Shown piece after piece: positions 7,476 to 16,773 of a stretch of 34,997 nt of DNA. The stretch spans positions 1-34,997 of the forward strand of contig JAJRQC010000113.1 of NCBI GenBank assembly GCA_024280455.1. The letters run 5' to 3'. How positions within the stretch are numbered: position 1 is the first letter of the stretch; every line of letters starts with the position of its first letter. The stretch is from Deltaproteobacteria bacterium. Lineage in GTDB: Bacteria; Desulfobacterota; Desulfobulbia; Desulfobulbales; Desulfobulbaceae. The notes below the pieces were generated by a model, which had not been told where the DNA came from, searched no databases, and was given only the letters and a program-made list of their open reading frames with translations. The translations under genes and the position numbers were made by a program.

Positions 7476-7510
7476 AACGCTATACACAAATATATCTACT
7501 TTCGTATACT
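7476..7510 (+). promoter_or_regulatory. CTATAC repeat downstream of parA partner gene, near BREX start
   Basis: AACGCTATACACAAA (7476-7490) repeats the sites upstream of parA. CGTATAC follows at 7503-7509, overlapping a TATACT box (7505-7510) that could be a -10 element for the BREX operon. No convincing -35 box was found. The rest of 7462-7624 has no clear gene except a short ORF. Confidence 0.4.
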
Positions 7511-7560
7511 ATATGTGACGAAACACGTTTAATTTCAATGGAATAAACGAAAAATAAACT

Positions 7561-7632
7561 ATGGCAAACAAGAAACAGCGTGTAATAAAAAACGAAGAAT
7601 CAATACACCATATAAAACATACAAATGCATAG
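7561..7632 (+). CDS. Possible 23-aa leader ORF overlapping brxF start
   Basis: ATG 7561 opens a 23-codon basic peptide (MANKKQRVIKNEESIHHIKH followed by TNA) that stops at TAG 7630-7632, eight bases into brxF. brxF itself lacks a strong Shine-Dalgarno, so terminating ribosomes could reinitiate at ATG 7625. There is no conservation evidence, so it could be chance. Confidence 0.25.
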   Translation: MANKKQRVIKNEESIHHIKHTNA

Positions 7633-8104
7633 TCAAACCCGAAACATACTCCAGGCACTGAACCAGACGGAATGTCTCTATCACCGGCTTGTGTTGCTTG
7701 TAGGGGAAACCCGTTCAGGAAAAACAACTGTCCTGCAGGAAGTATGCAATGAAATTGCTATTACGCCGGTCAATCTCAATCTTGAGTTATCACGATTGAT
7801 GCTTGAGATGACGGCTAAGCAACGGACATTGCAACTCTCTAAAATTTTAGAAGAAATGGTAAACAGCACTGATGACAAAACCATAGTCATCGACAACATA
7901 GAGATACTCTTTGACGTCAATTTGCAGCAGGATCCTTTGCGACTTTTGCAAAAGATTTCCCGCAATAAAAATATCATCGTATCCTGGAATGGAATCGTGA
8001 ATAATGGGAAGTTGATGTATGCTGTTCCCGGCCATCCGGAATACAGGAGATATGATAAGTCAGATTTATTCATAATACCGATGCAAAAGATGAACAAATT
8101 TTAA
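7625..8104 (+). CDS. brxF: BrxF, small ATPase of type 3 BREX
   Basis: This 159-residue P-loop protein has Walker A LLVGETRSGKTT at about residues 24-35 and Walker B-like KTIVIDNIEILF at about 83-94, with the compact length typical of BrxF. In type 3 BREX, brxF is the first gene and directly precedes brxC, as here (30 bases apart). Its biochemical role is not well defined; it probably acts with the BrxC/PglZ machinery. It starts the defence island right after the partition genes. AlphaFold-style confirmation is not available here, but context and length agree. Confidence 0.85.
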   Translation: MHSQTRNILQALNQTECLYHRLVLLVGETRSGKTTVLQEVCNEIAITPVNLNLELSRLMLEMTAKQRTLQLSKILEEMVNSTDDKTIVIDNIEILFDVNLQQDPLRLLQKISRNKNIIVSWNGIVNNGKLMYAVPGHPEYRRYDKSDLFIIPMQKMNKF

Positions 8105-8134
8105 GAGTTCGTAATATCACGAAGGAATTTTCTT

Positions 8135-11100
8135 ATGAAATACGGAGACCTAATCCAGTTTGATCCCATCGAGTCAGTTGTCCAGCTGCGCGATGCTGAT
8201 CATGCCTCTGCTGCCCAGCAACTGGTCAGTACCTATGTTATTTCCGATGAAATGGCAGACAGGCTGATCTCGCTTGTAATCCCACAACTCCAGTTTGAAC
8301 AACCTATGGACAATAAAGGGCTGCTGGTTGTGGGTAACTATGGCACAGGTAAATCACATTTGATGTCTGTAATCTCCACCATTGCAGAGGATGTTTCATC
8401 ACTGGATGTCATGGCCCATGCCGGAGTAGCTGAGGCTGCAAAACAAATCGCCGGTCGCTTCAAGGTTATTCGTACCGAGATCGGGGCAACAACCATGTCG
8501 CTGCGTGATATCCTTGTTGCAGAACTGGAGGAAAATCTGGAAAAATTCGGTGTCGAGTATGTTTTTCCTGAGGCAGATACCATTTCCAGCCATAAGCGGG
8601 CCTTTGAAGACATGATGGGCAAATTTCAGGATGTGTTCCCTGAGCAAGGCCTCTTGCTCGTTGTAGATGAACTCCTTGACTATCTCCGCACCCGTAAAGA
8701 TCAGGAACTTATCCTGGATCTTAATTTTTTGCGTGAGATTGGAGAAGTATGCAAAGATCTTAATTTTCGCTTTATCTCAGGCGTTCAGGAGGCAATTTTT
8801 GACAGTCCTCGCTTTGCCTTTGTCGCTGACAGTATCCGCCGGGTAAAAGATCGTTTTGAGCAAGTCCTGATAGCCCGCAATGATGTTAAATTTGTTGTTG
8901 CCCAGCGTTTACTTAAAAAGAGCCCTGAGCAGCAGGCGCAAATAAGGGAATACCTGACAGACTTTGCCAAATTTTATTCCCATATGAATGAACGGATGGA
9001 TGAATTTGTCAGTCTGTTTCCCATCCATCCTGATTACATTGACACCTTTGAACGGGTTACGGTTGTTGAAAAGAGAGAAATTTTAAAAACCCTGTCAATG
9101 GCCATGAAGCGTAAACTTGACGAAGAAGTCCCAGCGGACAAACCGGGACTGATCGCCTATGATTCCTACTGGAACACGCTGCGGCAAAATGCATCTTTCA
9201 GATCAATTCCCGAAATCAGAGACGTTATAGAGTGCAGCCAGGTTCTTGAGTCCCGTATTGAAAGCGCCATAGCCAGACCACAGTACAAAGATATGGCCCT
9301 GCGGCTGATCCATGCCCTGTCCATTCATCGTCTGACCACCGGGGATATTTACTCAGCAATGGGGGCAACTCCGGAAGAATTACGGGATGAACTCTGTCTT
9401 TTTGAACCAATGATCACGGACCTGGGAAGCGATGAACCTGAAAAAGATCTCCAGACCCATGTGGAAACGGTTTTGCGCGAAATCCATCGGACTGTCAGTG
9501 GTCAATTCATTTCCTCCAATCCGGACAACCGGCAATATTACCTGGATCTCAAAAAAACTGACGATTTTGACGCCCTGATCGAAAACAAGGCAGAAACGCT
9601 GGATGACAGCCAGCTTGACCGGTTTTACTATGAAGCCCTTCGCCGGGTAATGGAATGCCAGGATACCACCTACGTTACCGGCTACAAAATATGGCAGCAT
9701 GAACTGGTCTGGCAGGAGCACAAGGCTGCCCGCAGTGGGTATCTCTTTTTTGGTTCGCCGGATGAACGCTCAACAGCAGCACCGCAAAGAGATTTTTATC
9801 TCTATTTTATTCAGGTGTACGATTCCAGCCCCAAGCTGAAACGGTATATCAATGAGAAAAATCAGGATGAAGTTTTCCTGCAGCTCAGCGGCATGGATGA
9901 TGAATTCCAGGACAGTTTAAAATATTATGCTGCAGCCCTGGATCTTGCATCCGTCTCATCCGGCCATGCCAAATCCACCTATGAAAGCAAGGCCAATACT
10001 TTCCTGCGCAAGCTGGTAGGCTGGCTGCAGAAAAATATGACCACAGCCTTTGAGCTTACCTATCAGGGCCGGACCAAATCCATGACAGAGTGGGTCAAAG
10101 GAAAATCAATACGTGATATCTCTGGAATTGCCTCAAATGAAACTATAAATTTCCGGGATATGATCAACACGGTTGCCGGTATCTGTCTGGCTCCCAGGTT
10201 TGAAAACCAGGCCCCCGAATACCCTTATTTTTCCGTTTTGGTTACCGGTCGCAACCGGGAACAGGCAGCCTTTGATGCCTTAAGGGCAATTGGTGGGCAA
10301 AACCGGACCAAGCAGGCCACTGCTGTCCTTGATGGACTGGAATTACTTGATGTGGATAAGATTGATCCCTATAAATCAAAATATGCCGGCTTCCTTCTTG
10401 ACTTGGTCAAACAAAAAGGTCATGGCCAGGTCGTGGGGCGGAGTGAAGTGTTTCAGGACGATCACGGCCTTGAATACATGAATCCAGGGCTCTTCCGAAT
10501 TGAACCTGAGTGGACAGTGGTGCTGCTGGCAGCCTTGGTCTATTCCGGCGATATTGTCCTGGCCATTGTCGGGAAAAAATTTGATGCGACCAATCTTCAA
10601 CAGCTGGCTTCCACCTCTATTGACGAGTTGATCCATTTTAAACATATGGAACAACCAAAGGATTGGAATCTGCCAGCCTTAAAGGCCATGTTTGAGCTTC
10701 TTGGTTTACCTCCCGGCAAGGCACAGCTCGTAACCCAGTCAAAAGATGATGCGGTTCAGGACATGCAGGACAGAATTTTAAAAATCGTAAAACGTCTTGT
10801 CATGGCCGGGCAGTTATTACGCGAGGGCGTTTCTTTCTGGGGTGTTGATCTTCTGGCAGCCTCAAACCTTGCGGGTCACCGGGAAGAGCTTGAAAAGGCT
10901 AAATCCTTTTTTGAATCTCTCCAGGCCTATTCCACCCCTGGAAAATTAAAAAATTTCCGATATTCGGCTGACGAGGTCCGAAGCTATGAACCTGCCATTC
11001 AAACACTTGACAACCTGAACAAAATTCGGAACTTTGCCACCGAGCATGGTGGAACTGCTTCCTGGTTATCCATGGCTGAGGCAAACCTGCCGTCAGATCA

Positions 11101-11884
11101 TGCCTGGATCGACCGAATGACAACCGCCAGAAAAGATATTCTTGATTCTTTGGGGGCATCACTTTCCAAAGTGATGGCCGGTTCAAGGGAAATCTCATCC
11201 AGGTTACAGGAGCTGAAAAAAGAATATATCAAAATTTATCTTGGCCTGCATAGCAAAGCCAGGCTGGGCATTAATGACGATAAACGCAAGGCAGCGCTGC
11301 TGAATGACGCAAGGCTTACCACCCTGCAAAAACTTGCTACTGTAAAAATTATGCCCAAGCAACAGCTCACGGATTTTCAAAATCAGCTGGCAAGTTTACA
11401 GAGCTGTTTTTCATTGACCAAACAAGACCTTGAGAATTCACCCATTTGTCCCCATTGCGGTTTTCGCCCTGCAACGGAACTCTCCACCACAGCGGCGGTG
11501 GGCTCCCAAATGATAGAGCAGATGGATGACAAACTCGATACTCTGCTTGAAAACTGGACAAAAACAATTTTGGAGAACCTTGAAGATCCCGTTACCCAGG
11601 CCAATATGAATCTGCTCAAAGCTGACGAGCAGGCAACACTGGAAGGTTTCATGAAAAGCAAAACCCTTCCCGATCCCATGAGCACGGATTTTGTCAATGC
11701 CCTGCAGGAAGTACTTTCCGGTCTTGTCAAAGTCTCCATAAAATTTGCCGACCTGCAAAAGACCATTGCCAATGGCGGTGGCCCTGCCACTCCGGATGAA
11801 TTGAAAAAAAGATTCGTTGACTATATTGATAACCTCACCCGTGGCAAAGATCAGGCAAAAGTAAGGATAGTTTTTGGTTCGTAG
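8135..11884 (+). CDS. brxC: BrxC/PglY-family large ATPase of type 3 BREX
   Basis: This 1249-residue protein has an N-terminal AAA-like ATPase: Walker [12 protein letters not shown] at about residues 65-75 and Walker [13 protein letters not shown] at about 173-184. A long helical region follows, and a CPHCGFRP metal-binding pair sits near residue 1105. Size and motifs match BrxC/PglY (DUF6079-type), an essential BREX component thought to act on DNA or in complex with PglX/PglZ. Lysine 73 is the expected ATP-binding residue. The gene sits between brxF and, after insertions, pglXI. Its last codons and stop (TTT GGT TCG TAG) lie in the first units of the heptanucleotide repeat, so the native C-terminus may have been altered by that element. 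Confidence 0.93.
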   Translation: MKYGDLIQFDPIESVVQLRDADHASAAQQLVSTYVISDEMADRLISLVIPQLQFEQPMDNKGLLVVGNYGTGKSHLMSVISTIAEDVSSLDVMAHAGVAEAAKQIAGRFKVIRTEIGATTMSLRDILVAELEENLEKFGVEYVFPEADTISSHKRAFEDMMGKFQDVFPEQGLLLVVDELLDYLRTRKDQELILDLNFLREIGEVCKDLNFRFISGVQEAIFDSPRFAFVADSIRRVKDRFEQVLIARNDVKFVVAQRLLKKSPEQQAQIREYLTDFAKFYSHMNERMDEFVSLFPIHPDYIDTFERVTVVEKREILKTLSMAMKRKLDEEVPADKPGLIAYDSYWNTLRQNASFRSIPEIRDVIECSQVLESRIESAIARPQYKDMALRLIHALSIHRLTTGDIYSAMGATPEELRDELCLFEPMITDLGSDEPEKDLQTHVETVLREIHRTVSGQFISSNPDNRQYYLDLKKTDDFDALIENKAETLDDSQLDRFYYEALRRVMECQDTTYVTGYKIWQHELVWQEHKAARSGYLFFGSPDERSTAAPQRDFYLYFIQVYDSSPKLKRYINEKNQDEVFLQLSGMDDEFQDSLKYYAAALDLASVSSGHAKSTYESKANTFLRKLVGWLQKNMTTAFELTYQGRTKSMTEWVKGKSIRDISGIASNETINFRDMINTVAGICLAPRFENQAPEYPYFSVLVTGRNREQAAFDALRAIGGQNRTKQATAVLDGLELLDVDKIDPYKSKYAGFLLDLVKQKGHGQVVGRSEVFQDDHGLEYMNPGLFRIEPEWTVVLLAALVYSGDIVLAIVGKKFDATNLQQLASTSIDELIHFKHMEQPKDWNLPALKAMFELLGLPPGKAQLVTQSKDDAVQDMQDRILKIVKRLVMAGQLLREGVSFWGVDLLAASNLAGHREELEKAKSFFESLQAYSTPGKLKNFRYSADEVRSYEPAIQTLDNLNKIRNFATEHGGTASWLSMAEANLPSDHAWIDRMTTARKDILDSLGASLSKVMAGSREISSRLQELKKEYIKIYLGLHSKARLGINDDKRKAALLNDARLTTLQKLATVKIMPKQQLTDFQNQLASLQSCFSLTKQDLENSPICPHCGFRPATELSTTAAVGSQMIEQMDDKLDTLLENWTKTILENLEDPVTQANMNLLKADEQATLEGFMKSKTLPDPMSTDFVNALQEVLSGLVKVSIKFADLQKTIANGGGPATPDELKKRFVDYIDNLTRGKDQAKVRIVFGS

Positions 11885-11924
11885 TTCATGGTTTGTGGTT
11901 TCTGGTTCGTAGTTCTTGGTTGGG
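11869..11924 (+). repeat. Heptanucleotide repeat, left arm (8 units of RGTTNNT type)
   Basis: Eight contiguous 7-base units fit RGTTNN(T/G): starting at 11869 they are AGTTTTT, GGTTCGT, AGTTCAT, GGTTTGT, GGTTTCT, GGTTCGT, AGTTCTT and GGTTGGG. The brxC stop codon lies in units 2-3. The complementary arm is at 12336-12376 on the far side of the S23-like gene, so the gene sits inside an imperfect long inverted repeat. Confidence 0.9.
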
Positions 11925-11929
11925 GTAAA

Positions 11930-12319
11930 ATGGCGCAGATAGAAAGATTTGAGGATATTCAGGGGTGGCAGAAGGCTCGGGAACTGACTAAAGAAATTTA
12001 CCGGATTTCAAACCAGGGCGAATTTGCTAAAGATTTTGGTCTTAGAGATCAAATACGTCGGGCTTCAGTATCAATTATGTCCAACATTGCCGAAGGGTTT
12101 GGTCGAGGAGGAAATAAAGAGCTCATTCAATTTCTTTCAATGGCTGGAGCTTCAGCTTCAGAGGTACAAGCCCAGCTCTATGTTGCCACGGATGTTGGCT
12201 ATATAACAAAAGAACAATTTCAACAATTATTTAACCTGGCACAATCAACAGGGAAACTGATTGGTGGCTTTATACGTTATTTACAGAACACCGAACATAA
12301 AGGAGTTAAATTCAAGTGA
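11930..12319 (+). CDS. Four-helix-bundle protein, S23 / 23S rRNA intervening-sequence family
   Basis: This 129-residue protein (MAQIERFEDIQGWQKARELT...) has the hallmark W-x-x-A-x-x-L opening, the RDQIRRASVSIMSNIAEGF motif and the C-terminal helix of the S23/IVP four-helix-bundle family. Relatives are encoded in intervening sequences of 23S rRNA in bacteria such as Leptospira and Coxiella and also occur as stand-alone genes. Their function is not settled; nucleic-acid binding is suspected. ATG 11930 is chosen because the upstream extension (VCGFWFVVLGWGK) is just translated repeat. The gene is enclosed by heptanucleotide inverted repeats and interrupts brxC and the AlbA_2 gene, which suggests that repeat arms plus gene form one inserted unit. 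Confidence 0.92.
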   Translation: MAQIERFEDIQGWQKARELTKEIYRISNQGEFAKDFGLRDQIRRASVSIMSNIAEGFGRGGNKELIQFLSMAGASASEVQAQLYVATDVGYITKEQFQQLFNLAQSTGKLIGGFIRYLQNTEHKGVKFK

Positions 12320-12335
12320 GCCAGCAAAATTATCC

Positions 12336-12376
12336 AACTCCAACTAAGAACCATAAACTACAAACCACAAACCAAA
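12336..12376 (+). repeat. Heptanucleotide repeat, right arm (6 units of AACY type)
   Basis: AAC trinucleotides occur at 12336, 12342, 12349, 12356, 12363 and 12370, that is at 7-base steps after the first. The sequence is the reverse-complement pattern of the left arm at 11869-11924. It ends six bases before the AlbA_2 ATG and leaves that gene with no recognisable Shine-Dalgarno. Confidence 0.9.
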
Positions 12377-12382
12377 AGCTGC

Positions 12383-13894
12383 ATGAATGTGAATGAAAAA
12401 CAAATACAGGATCTGATCCGTGAAGGAGAAGGAATAACCACGGAGTTCAAAACCTGCCGAAACCAGATCAACCGGGATGTATATGAAACGGTTTGTGCTT
12501 TTCTCAATCGTCATGGTGGGACTCTCCTGCTCGGTATAAAGGATTCTGGTGAAGTCCAGGGGGTAGACCATGACGCAATCCAGCAAATAAAAAAGGATTT
12601 CGTAACAGCCATTAATAATCCTCAGAAGCTGACCCCGGCTACCTACCTTTCCGTGGAGAAGATAGAAATAAACGGAAAAACACTTCTCTATATTTATGTG
12701 CCTGAAAGTTCTCAGGTGCATCGTTGTAATGGCCGCATTTATGACCGCAATGAAGATGGTGATTTTGATATTACCGATCATACTGTTCAGGTTGCCAGAC
12801 TCTATCAGCGCAAAGATGCCTCTTTTAGCGAAAATAAAATCTACCCGTGGATTCAGGTTGCTGATCTGCGGGCTGATTTAATTGAAAAATGCCGCAATTA
12901 TGTCCGAATCAAGTCAAAAGACCATCCATGGGCAGGTATGGATGACCTGCAACTTCTGCAAAGTGCCGGGCTATATCTCGCAGATCCATTTACCAAAGAA
13001 TCAGGAGTTACTCTGGCCGGAACAATGTTGTTTGCCCCGGATCAGTTAATTCTTCGGGTCTGTCCTGCTCACCGCACAGACCTGATCCTGCGAAAAGTGA
13101 ATGTGGATCGCTATGACGACCGTGATCTGGTCCGAACAAATCTCATTGATAGTTACGATCGTATCCTGGCCTTTATCAAAAAGCATCTGCCCGACCCCTT
13201 TTACCTGGAAGGCATTGAACGAAGAAGTCTGCGTGGTGCTATTTTTCGGGAAGTAGCCTCCAACATGCTTATTCATCGTGAGTATAGCAGCGGCATTCCG
13301 GCCCGTCTCATTATCGAATACGGCAAGGTGACAACCTACAATGCCAATCGTCCCCATGGCTTTGGTGCGCTCAACCCGGACAATTTTGCTCCCTATCCCA
13401 AAAACCCGGTTATCGGCGCTTTTTTTCGTGAAATAGACCGGGCCGATGAGCTTGGCTCTGGTATGCGTAAGATGATGCTGTATGGAAAACAATATGGCGG
13501 GGCTGATCCGCAGCTCATTGAAGGAGATGTATTTCAGATGATTGTTGCAGTGCCGGAGTTTGGTGAAAATCCGGCCAATATTCCTGAAACGATTATCGGG
13601 GATGATTCCGGGTCACCATCAAGTCCGCACCAAGTTACTCCCGAAGTTGGCACTAAGTTGGCACTAAGTCGGCACCAAGTTAAAATACTGCGTAATTGCA
13701 GGCAAGACAGCACATTATTGGAGTTGATTGCGATTACAGGCCGATCGGATCGCACCAAGTTCAGGAACCAGGTTCTCAATGAATTGCTGGACATTGGCCT
13801 TATTGAAATGACCATTCCGGATAAACCTCGCAGCAGCAAACAAAAATATCGAATCACTCGAAAAGGCGAAGAACTATTGGAGAGCAGCACATGA
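12383..13894 (+). CDS. AlbA_2 (Schlafen-like) / RecG-related putative transcriptional regulator
   Basis: This 503-residue protein begins with an AlbA_2 domain: GEGITTEFKTCRNQINRDVYETV (about 14-36) and FLNRHGGTLLLGIKDSGEVQGV (about 39-60). The middle resembles the ATPase-like part of COG2865 proteins (FREVASNMLIHREYSSG...DELGSGMRKMMLYGK), and the C-terminus is a winged helix (LLELIAITGRSDRTKFRNQVLNELLDIG). Such proteins are often encoded in defence islands, including BREX loci, as accessory or regulatory factors; the exact action is unknown. The stop overlaps pglXI by ATGA, so it is translationally coupled to the methylase. Tandem 11-base repeats code the linker before the winged helix. ATG 12383 has no SD because the repeat element abuts it, so the true start may have been displaced. 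Confidence 0.85.
   Translation: MNVNEKQIQDLIREGEGITTEFKTCRNQINRDVYETVCAFLNRHGGTLLLGIKDSGEVQGVDHDAIQQIKKDFVTAINNPQKLTPATYLSVEKIEINGKTLLYIYVPESSQVHRCNGRIYDRNEDGDFDITDHTVQVARLYQRKDASFSENKIYPWIQVADLRADLIEKCRNYVRIKSKDHPWAGMDDLQLLQSAGLYLADPFTKESGVTLAGTMLFAPDQLILRVCPAHRTDLILRKVNVDRYDDRDLVRTNLIDSYDRILAFIKKHLPDPFYLEGIERRSLRGAIFREVASNMLIHREYSSGIPARLIIEYGKVTTYNANRPHGFGALNPDNFAPYPKNPVIGAFFREIDRADELGSGMRKMMLYGKQYGGADPQLIEGDVFQMIVAVPEFGENPANIPETIIGDDSGSPSSPHQVTPEVGTKLALSRHQVKILRNCRQDSTLLELIAITGRSDRTKFRNQVLNELLDIGLIEMTIPDKPRSSKQKYRITRKGEELLESST
13622..13681 (+). repeat. Coding tandem repeat of about 11 bases in the AlbA_2 gene
   Basis: AGTTGGCACTA occurs twice in tandem (13645-13655, 13656-13666) and is followed by AGTCGGCACCA (13667-13677). 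Upstream, AGTCCGCACCA (13622-13632) and a 12-base degenerate unit continue the array. It encodes the QV...GTKLALSRHQV linker before the C-terminal winged helix. The 11-base unit is not a multiple of three, so copy-number change would shift the frame. Confidence 0.75.
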
Positions 13895-16773
13895 GCGCAA
13901 AACCACAAAAGCTATTTAAAGATCCATCTTCTTCTGCTTTATCCGGCCCGGTTACCTGCCTGGGGATGGAGTTTGAGAGTGATGAAGCCCGGCGGGAATA
14001 TTTCACCGAAGAGTTACGCAAAAAATTACAGGAGCCTGAATTCCGGGCCATCGAGGGTTTTCCCATCGGGGAGGATGAGGACATTCTTACCCTGTCTGAT
14101 CCGCCTTATTATACGGCCTGTCCTAATCCATGGATTGAGGATTTTATTGAGCAATGGGAAAAGGATAAACCGACACCCGAGAATGATGAACCTTACCACC
14201 GGGAGCCTTTTGCCGCTGATGTGAAGGAAGGCAAGAATGACCCCATCTATAATGCCCATTCCTATCATACCAAAGTGCCGCACAAGGCCATTATGCGCTA
14301 TATCCTCCATTATACAGAACCTGGGGATATAGTTTTTGATGGTTTTTGCGGAACAGGAATGACCGGGGTTGCAGCCCAGATGTGTGGGGATCGGGCAGTG
14401 GTTGAATCGTTGGGTTACAAGGTTGATGATGATGGAGTTATATACCAGCTTGATGAAAATGTAGCGGTTCCTGGTTCAGAGTTTCTGGTTCCTGGTTCCA
14501 GCAACCAACCAGAAACCAGAAACCAAGAACCTCAAACCAAAAAGAAATGGGTGAAGTTTTCCAGACTTGGTGTACGAAGGGCTGTTCTCAATGACCTGTC
14601 TCCGGCGGCTACGTTTATTGCTTACAATTATAATACGCCGGTTGATGTGGCTGAATTTGAAGCCGAGGCCAAGCGCATTCTGGCTGAGGTGGAAAAAGAA
14701 TGTGACTGGATGTATGAGACTAAGGATAAATCCGGTCGTGTTGGTAAGATAAATTATACTGTTTGGTCTGATGTCTTTGTTTGTCCTGAGTGTGCAGGAG
14801 AAGTTGTTTTTTGGGATGCAGCAGTGGATAAAGATATAGGTAAAGTGATGGATAAATTTCCTTGTCCGCATTGCCAGGCTGAGCTTACTAAAAGAAGTAT
14901 AGAGCGGGCGTGGATAACAACTTACGATCCCGCAATTGAGGAGACAAAACGTTTAGCAAAACAAATACCTGTTATCATTGATTTCTCTATAGGCAAAAAA
15001 CGCGCAAGAAAAACGCCAGATGATCAAGATATTAGTATAATTTCAAAAATTAATAATATAGATATTCCATATTGGCACCCAACAAACATTATTCCTTTAG
15101 GAGTAAAAACAACAGATCCATTTCGTGTAGGAGTGCAAAATGTTCATCATTTTTTCACAAATCGAAACCTAATAACAGCATCAACGTTTACTGAAAAAAT
15201 ATCAAACAGCAGGTATCTGTCTATTTTAACGGGAGTAATGTCAGATATATCAAAAATGGCAAGAGTTAAAGTTGGTTATTATTTTAAAGGTGGTGGAGGA
15301 CCTTTTATTCCAGGACTATCAGGAACATTATACATTCCAAGCCTGTCTGTAGAAAAAAGGCCCACATTTGCGATGAAAAATCGTATTTCAACTTTCAGTA
15401 GATCATTTTCTCGCAGTAAATTTAAAGTATTTCCATTAATTAATACATCATCAAGTTCTTCATTGTTTGAAGTACCATCAGACAGTTTAGATTATTTGTT
15501 TCTTGATCCACCCTTTGGTTCAAATATTATGTACTCTGAACTAAATATCTTGTGGGAGTCATGGTTAAAAATAACTACCAATAACAAAGAGGAAGCAATA
15601 GAAAACAGAATACAACACAAAGATAGCAATGAATATAGAAAGATAATGACTCTTTGTTTCGGAGAGGCTTATCGAATTCTCAAGCCAGGAAAATGGATGA
15701 CTGTTGAGTTTTCTAACACAAAAGCATCCGTATGGAACAACATTCAAACATCATTGAATGATGCAGGTTTTATCGTTGCTAACATTTCAGCTCTCGACAA
15801 GAAACAAGGTAGTTTTAATGCGGTAACTAATACCACATCGGTAAAGCAAGATCTCGTAATCTCCGCCTACAAACCAAATGGTGGTTTTGAAGAACGCTTT
15901 CTCTCCGAAGCCTCCAGTGAAGAAGGAGTATGGTATTTTGTCCGCACTCACTTAAAATATCTTCCTATCACTAAACGCCAGGGCAGCCAGCTTGTCGCCA
16001 TCCCGGAACGAGATCCCCGCATCCTCTTTGATCAGATGGTGGCCTATTATGTCCGCAAAGGCTACCCGGTTCCTCTGTCCAGCCAGGAATTCCAGATCGG
16101 CCTAACTCAACGCTTTGCAGAGCGGGATGGCATGGTTTTCCTGCCTGAACAGGTGGCAGAGTATGACCGAAAAAAAATGACAGCCAAAGAACTGGTTCAG
16201 GCCTCTCTTTTTGTCTCAGACGAGGCATCTGCCATCCAGTGGCTGCGCCAAAAGCTAAAAACTAAACCGCAGACATTCTCTGACATCAACCCGCAGTTCA
16301 TGCAGGAAATCAGCGGTTGGAAAAAAGTAGAAAAACCCCTGGAACTCTCCACCCTGCTCAAACAGAATTTCCTCTGCTATGACGGCAAGGAAAAAGTACC
16401 GGAGCAAATCCACGCCTACCTCTCCACCAACTGGAAGGATATGCGAAATCTTCCCAAAGAAGACCCAACCCTCAAAGCCAAGGCCAAAGATCGCTGGTAT
16501 GTGCCGGACCCCAACAAGGCCGGTGACCTGGAAAAACTCAGGGAACGCGACCTGCTCAAAGAGTTTGAAACCTACAAAACCGTCAAAAAATTCAAACGCA
16601 ACGACCGCTTCCGCCTCGAAGCAGTCCGGGCCGGTTTCAAAAACGCCTGGCAGGCCAGAGACTACAAAACCATCATCACCATTGCCGAAAAAATACCACC
16701 CAAAATCCTCGAAGAAGACCCCAAACTCCTCATGTGGTACGATCAGGCAGTAACCAGAATGGGAGATGAGTAA
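13891..16773 (+). CDS. pglX: PglXI-type adenine-specific DNA methyltransferase of type 3 BREX
   Basis: This 960-residue methylase has DPPYYTACPNPW at about residue 69, the SAM-binding motif I FDGFCGTGMTG near 148-158, a zinc-ribbon pair CPEC...CPHC at about 299-332 and a second (D)PPF motif, FLDPPFGSN, near 537-545. This layout matches the type 3 BREX methylase (PglXI), which should mark host DNA at non-palindromic sites as self. It overlaps the AlbA_2 gene by ATGA and ietA by TAATG. Two oddities stand out. Residues about 192-217 are encoded by an inserted heptanucleotide palindrome, and DNA from about 14740 to 15850 is much more AT-rich than its flanks, suggesting an acquired middle segment. 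It is otherwise intact and open. Confidence 0.92.
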   Translation: MSAKPQKLFKDPSSSALSGPVTCLGMEFESDEARREYFTEELRKKLQEPEFRAIEGFPIGEDEDILTLSDPPYYTACPNPWIEDFIEQWEKDKPTPENDEPYHREPFAADVKEGKNDPIYNAHSYHTKVPHKAIMRYILHYTEPGDIVFDGFCGTGMTGVAAQMCGDRAVVESLGYKVDDDGVIYQLDENVAVPGSEFLVPGSSNQPETRNQEPQTKKKWVKFSRLGVRRAVLNDLSPAATFIAYNYNTPVDVAEFEAEAKRILAEVEKECDWMYETKDKSGRVGKINYTVWSDVFVCPECAGEVVFWDAAVDKDIGKVMDKFPCPHCQAELTKRSIERAWITTYDPAIEETKRLAKQIPVIIDFSIGKKRARKTPDDQDISIISKINNIDIPYWHPTNIIPLGVKTTDPFRVGVQNVHHFFTNRNLITASTFTEKISNSRYLSILTGVMSDISKMARVKVGYYFKGGGGPFIPGLSGTLYIPSLSVEKRPTFAMKNRISTFSRSFSRSKFKVFPLINTSSSSSLFEVPSDSLDYLFLDPPFGSNIMYSELNILWESWLKITTNNKEEAIENRIQHKDSNEYRKIMTLCFGEAYRILKPGKWMTVEFSNTKASVWNNIQTSLNDAGFIVANISALDKKQGSFNAVTNTTSVKQDLVISAYKPNGGFEERFLSEASSEEGVWYFVRTHLKYLPITKRQGSQLVAIPERDPRILFDQMVAYYVRKGYPVPLSSQEFQIGLTQRFAERDGMVFLPEQVAEYDRKKMTAKELVQASLFVSDEASAIQWLRQKLKTKPQTFSDINPQFMQEISGWKKVEKPLELSTLLKQNFLCYDGKEKVPEQIHAYLSTNWKDMRNLPKEDPTLKAKAKDRWYVPDPNKAGDLEKLRERDLLKEFETYKTVKKFKRNDRFRLEAVRAGFKNAWQARDYKTIITIAEKIPPKILEEDPKLLMWYDQAVTRMGDE
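14466..14541 (+). repeat. Heptanucleotide palindrome inside pglX (in frame)
   Basis: The left arm has five units, GGTTCCT, GGTTCAG, AGTTTCT, GGTTCCT and GGTTCCA (14466-14500). The right arm has AACC at 14507, 14514, 14521, 14528 and 14535, exactly seven apart. Only a few bases separate the arms. It translates to VPGSEFLVPGSSNQPETRNQ and more, a low-complexity loop unlike the rest of the protein. It is the same repeat type as at 11869-12376 but without a gene. Confidence 0.9.

Noticed and set aside
11869-12376. CRISPR array or ordinary insertion sequence at the heptanucleotide repeats
   Set aside because: Units are 7 bases without spacers, and the enclosed gene is an S23-like protein, not a transposase. 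There is no evident target-site duplication.
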